In this document: positions 62,007-64,000 of the stretch, in pieces | How the letters are laid out: each line of letters opens with the position of its first letter | How positions within the stretch are numbered: position 1 is the first letter of the stretch | Source: Aquisalimonas sp. 2447 | Lineage (GTDB): Bacteria > Pseudomonadota > Gammaproteobacteria > Nitrococcales > Aquisalimonadaceae | DNA: 64,000 nucleotides | NCBI RefSeq assembly: GCF_012044895.1 | Contig: NZ_CP050695.1 | Span: 1,642,501-1,706,500, forward strand | Reading direction: 5' to 3' | Translations under genes and position numbers: made by a program | The notes under the pieces: generated by a model | Seen by the model: the letters and a program-made list of their open reading frames with translations, nothing else | The model's database searches: none | What the model was told of the DNA's origin: nothing

Positions 62007-62953
62007 GTGTCCGGGATCCATTGGGGCACCAGGTGGGCGTACAGAGCCAGTGCAGCAAATTCCATGGCCGCGCCGATCAGGATCGCCGCGGCAGCCAGTG
62101 CCGGCTCCGGCAGAAGCAATGCGAATGGTAAGGCCACCAGCGCATTGCGCGCCGTCAGGCTGAAGATCAGTGTGCGGGTGGCAACCGGGCTGAGGCGGGC
62201 GGCGCGACCGGCAATCCAGCCGAGTGCCGGTGTCAGCAGCAGGAACACACCGAATCCGAGTAGCGGCCATGCCAGCAAGGTCCCGTGACCGATCCACTCC
62301 CGCCCGTGGGTCGCGGAGAGCAGGAAGATCAGAGCGACTCCCAATGGAGTGCTGAGCCGCGGTGCAGACCGGTTCAACGACCGCAGTGCCGGGAAGGCGT
62401 CGCTCAGGCGGTCCAGTATCATCGCGAGGGCCATGGGCGCGAGCACCAGAGCTGCGAGAACGACCACCACCCTGTCCAGTGCGAAGGCGGCGGGAACGGT
62501 CGCTGGCGCCATGGCCAACAGCCACGCCGGTACCAGGACCAGCTGACCGGCAAGAAGCACCGGTGTGGCCAGGGATGCCTGGTGGACGCTGCCACGGCCC
62601 AGGTGCGTGAAAGTTACGACCCAGTACGTGGACGGCGCCAGCAGCACCAGTAGCAGGCTCAGTTGCAGCGTCGGATTCGGCGGCAGGGGCAGCAGGAGTA
62701 ACGCGACCAGCAGCGGCAGGGTCACCGCCTGCATCAGGGCCATGGTGCGCAGGAACCGGCGGCCGTCGTCGGCAACCTGCACGTCCCGCCAGTGGATCCG
62801 CGCACACATGGTGAACATCAGCAGCGCGATCAGGGGCCAGGTCGCGGCTTCGAAACGTGCCGCCTGTTGCGGCAGCAGCAGACTGATGGCCGTGCCACCG
62901 GCTAGAGCCGCTGCCGTCGTACCGCAGTATTGCCGGACCGTTGCCACGTCCAT
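61976..62953 (-). CDS. BASS/ACR3-superfamily transporter
   Basis: A 325-residue protein with nine or ten predicted helices. Conserved features of the bile acid:sodium symporter/arsenite fold are LLMFTMCARIHWRD, LLAPSTYWVVTFTHLGRG (with the crossover-region polar residues) and FSLTARNALVALPFALLLP. It may carry an organic anion or arsenite; no arsenic gene is next to it. The convergent AraC gene overlaps its 3' end. Confidence 0.75.
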   Translation of the reverse strand: MDVATVRQYCGTTAAALAGGTAISLLLPQQAARFEAATWPLIALLMFTMCARIHWRDVQVADDGRRFLRTMALMQAVTLPLLVALLLLPLPPNPTLQLSLLLVLLAPSTYWVVTFTHLGRGSVHQASLATPVLLAGQLVLVPAWLLAMAPATVPAAFALDRVVVVLAALVLAPMALAMILDRLSDAFPALRSLNRSAPRLSTPLGVALIFLLSATHGREWIGHGTLLAWPLLGFGVFLLLTPALGWIAGRAARLSPVATRTLIFSLTARNALVALPFALLLPEPALAAAAILIGAAMEFAALALYAHLVPQWIPDTQASAPSKSG

Positions 62954-62976
62954 GTCATTGCCCTGTCATCGACGCT

Positions 62977-64000
62977 TCAACTTTCGCCGCTGGCCTCGCG
63001 CAGCGCTTCCAGCAGTCCGTGGTTCGGGTGACCGTCCGCAGGCTGGCCGACGTCCTGCTGGAAAGAGCGGATCGCTGCCCGTGTTTTCGGCCCGGGCAAC
63101 CCGTCGGGTTCGCCGCTGTCGTGCCCCAGGGCGTTGAGCCGCTCCTGGATCTCCTCGACCTGATCGATGCTGAGCGCCTCTTCTTCCCAGTCCGCCTGCA
63201 ACCTGCCCAGGCCGGCAATACGGTCCGCCAGGTGGCCAACGGCGATGGCGTAGGATACGGAACGGTTCCAGCGCATGATCACGCGGAAGTTGTCATAGAC
63301 CAGGAAGGCGGGGCCATCGTGACCGGCCGGGAGAACGATGCTGCCTTCCATGTCCGCCTGCGGCAGCGGATTGCCCGCTGCGGTGCGCACGCCGTGTCCG
63401 GCCCACTCGGCCAGCGGCTTGCGCGTATCCATGGAAGCAAGACCGTAGTCGAAACCATCGGGCAGTTGGACCTCACGCCCCCAGCGCTGGCCCGGCTGCC
63501 AGCCAATGTCCCGCAGGTAGTTGCCCGCAGAGCCGAAGGCGTCCTCCAGGCTGTTCCAGACATCGGTGCGACCGGAACCATCGTAGTCCACGGCATGGGC
63601 CGTGAATGTCGACGGCATGAACTGCATGTGGCCCATGGCGCCGGCCCAGGAGCCGCGCATGTCCTCGGCGGTCATGTCGCCGGCGTCCACGATGCGCAGG
63701 GCGTTCAGGAACTCGCTGGTGAAGAAACGGGAACGCCGCTCGTCACAGGCCAGTGTTGCCAGCGCATCCAGCACCGGTACCCGGCCGAAATAGCTGCCGA
63801 AATTGGTTTCCATTCCCCAGAAGGCGAGCACATAAGCAGGCGGGACGCCAAAGTCCCCATGCACTCGGGCGAGGAGATCCTCGTGCTCCTCGAGCAGTTC
63901 GCGACCGCGTTCCACGCGACCGCGGGTGACGCGCTGATCCAGATAGTCCTGAAAGGTCTGCACGAACTCCGGCTGACTGCGGTCGAGTTCAATGATCCGT
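62977..64000 (-). CDS. Lytic murein transglycosylase B-type, 5' truncated by window
   Basis: Minus-strand gene whose start lies beyond 64000; 340 codons are seen. The frame is open through the edge (IIELDRSQPEFVQTFQDYL). The MltB/SLT_2 catalytic domain includes VPPAYVLAFWGMETNFGSYFG with the catalytic Glu, and AGAMGHMQFMPSTFTAHAVD. The C-terminal peptidoglycan-binding domain ends the protein (IQERLNALGHDSGEPDGLPG, TRAAIRSFQQDVGQPADG). It cuts glycan strands to 1,6-anhydro ends. Confidence 0.92.
   Translation of the reverse strand, partial: RIIELDRSQPEFVQTFQDYLDQRVTRGRVERGRELLEEHEDLLARVHGDFGVPPAYVLAFWGMETNFGSYFGRVPVLDALATLACDERRSRFFTSEFLNALRIVDAGDMTAEDMRGSWAGAMGHMQFMPSTFTAHAVDYDGSGRTDVWNSLEDAFGSAGNYLRDIGWQPGQRWGREVQLPDGFDYGLASMDTRKPLAEWAGHGVRTAAGNPLPQADMEGSIVLPAGHDGPAFLVYDNFRVIMRWNRSVSYAIAVGHLADRIAGLGRLQADWEEEALSIDQVEEIQERLNALGHDSGEPDGLPGPKTRAAIRSFQQDVGQPADGHPNHGLLEALREASGES

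Overview
The window is GC-rich chromosomal DNA from a gammaproteobacterium. Gene content (secDF, BamB-YfgM, RodZ-PilW, SuhB, TrmJ, MltF, FadIJ), the acidic and Pro/Glu-rich proteins, and the cyanate and short-LOV genes suggest a halophilic or halotolerant member of the Ectothiorhodospiraceae/Chromatiales or a relative. The family assignment is inference and no genus can be named. Coding density is high and almost all genes are core or conserved accessory genes. There is no prophage, transposase, plasmid or CRISPR array.

Layout. 1-1241: end of secD and secF. 1254-8181: a mixed block with a beta-barrel protein, a LOG-family protein, an Smr protein, a TetR regulator with operator-like palindromes before a small secreted three-repeat protein, an RRM protein, a BepA-like M48 protease, a polysaccharide deacetylase behind a Zur-like box, and suhB. 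8272-8470: a 33-bp perfect inverted repeat enclosing GGA-loop hairpins. 8564-12243: trmJ, a cysteine-rich leader peptide, cysE, iscS-like, a cysteine-less IscU homologue and iscA. 12399-19812: ndk-rlmN-pilW-rodZ-hisS-yfgM-bamB and an NRDE protein. 19817-28612: pentapeptide protein, adk, nfeD-pdxH, an MFS pump, an unknown protein, H-NS and a YadGH-like ABC exporter.

28957-38178: Gln-rich periplasmic protein, GST reductase, M23 peptidase-xseA, guaB-guaA-tadA, mltF. 38263-38705: tRNA-Ser(CGA) followed by a tandem array that repeats the 3' end of the tRNA. 38798-44645: DUF3750 protein, renalase-like oxidase, then a probable zinc module (DUF3299 lipoprotein, His-rich FtsX permease and LolD-like ATPase) divergent from a CobW GTPase across a Zur-like box. 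44641-44904: a nested-palindrome repeat. 44923-50567: fadIJ, a GntR regulator, an EamA transporter and a short LOV photoreceptor. 50629-55127: cyanase with an ABC transporter and a NasT-like ANTAR antiterminator; a terminator lies just before the transporter. 55271-64000: two tandem crcB genes with an altered uppP, a metallophosphoesterase, a CarS-like protein, cupin, Nudix, AraC, BASS transporter and a truncated lytic transglycosylase.

The most interesting signals are the 22-residue leader with six cysteines before cysE, joined to an iscS-iscU-iscA cluster whose IscU has lost every cluster ligand; the two GGA-hairpin palindromic elements; the tRNA-derived tandem array; and the terminator/ANTAR arrangement controlling cyanate transport. 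Functions are assigned from recognised motifs and gene order; no database search was run.
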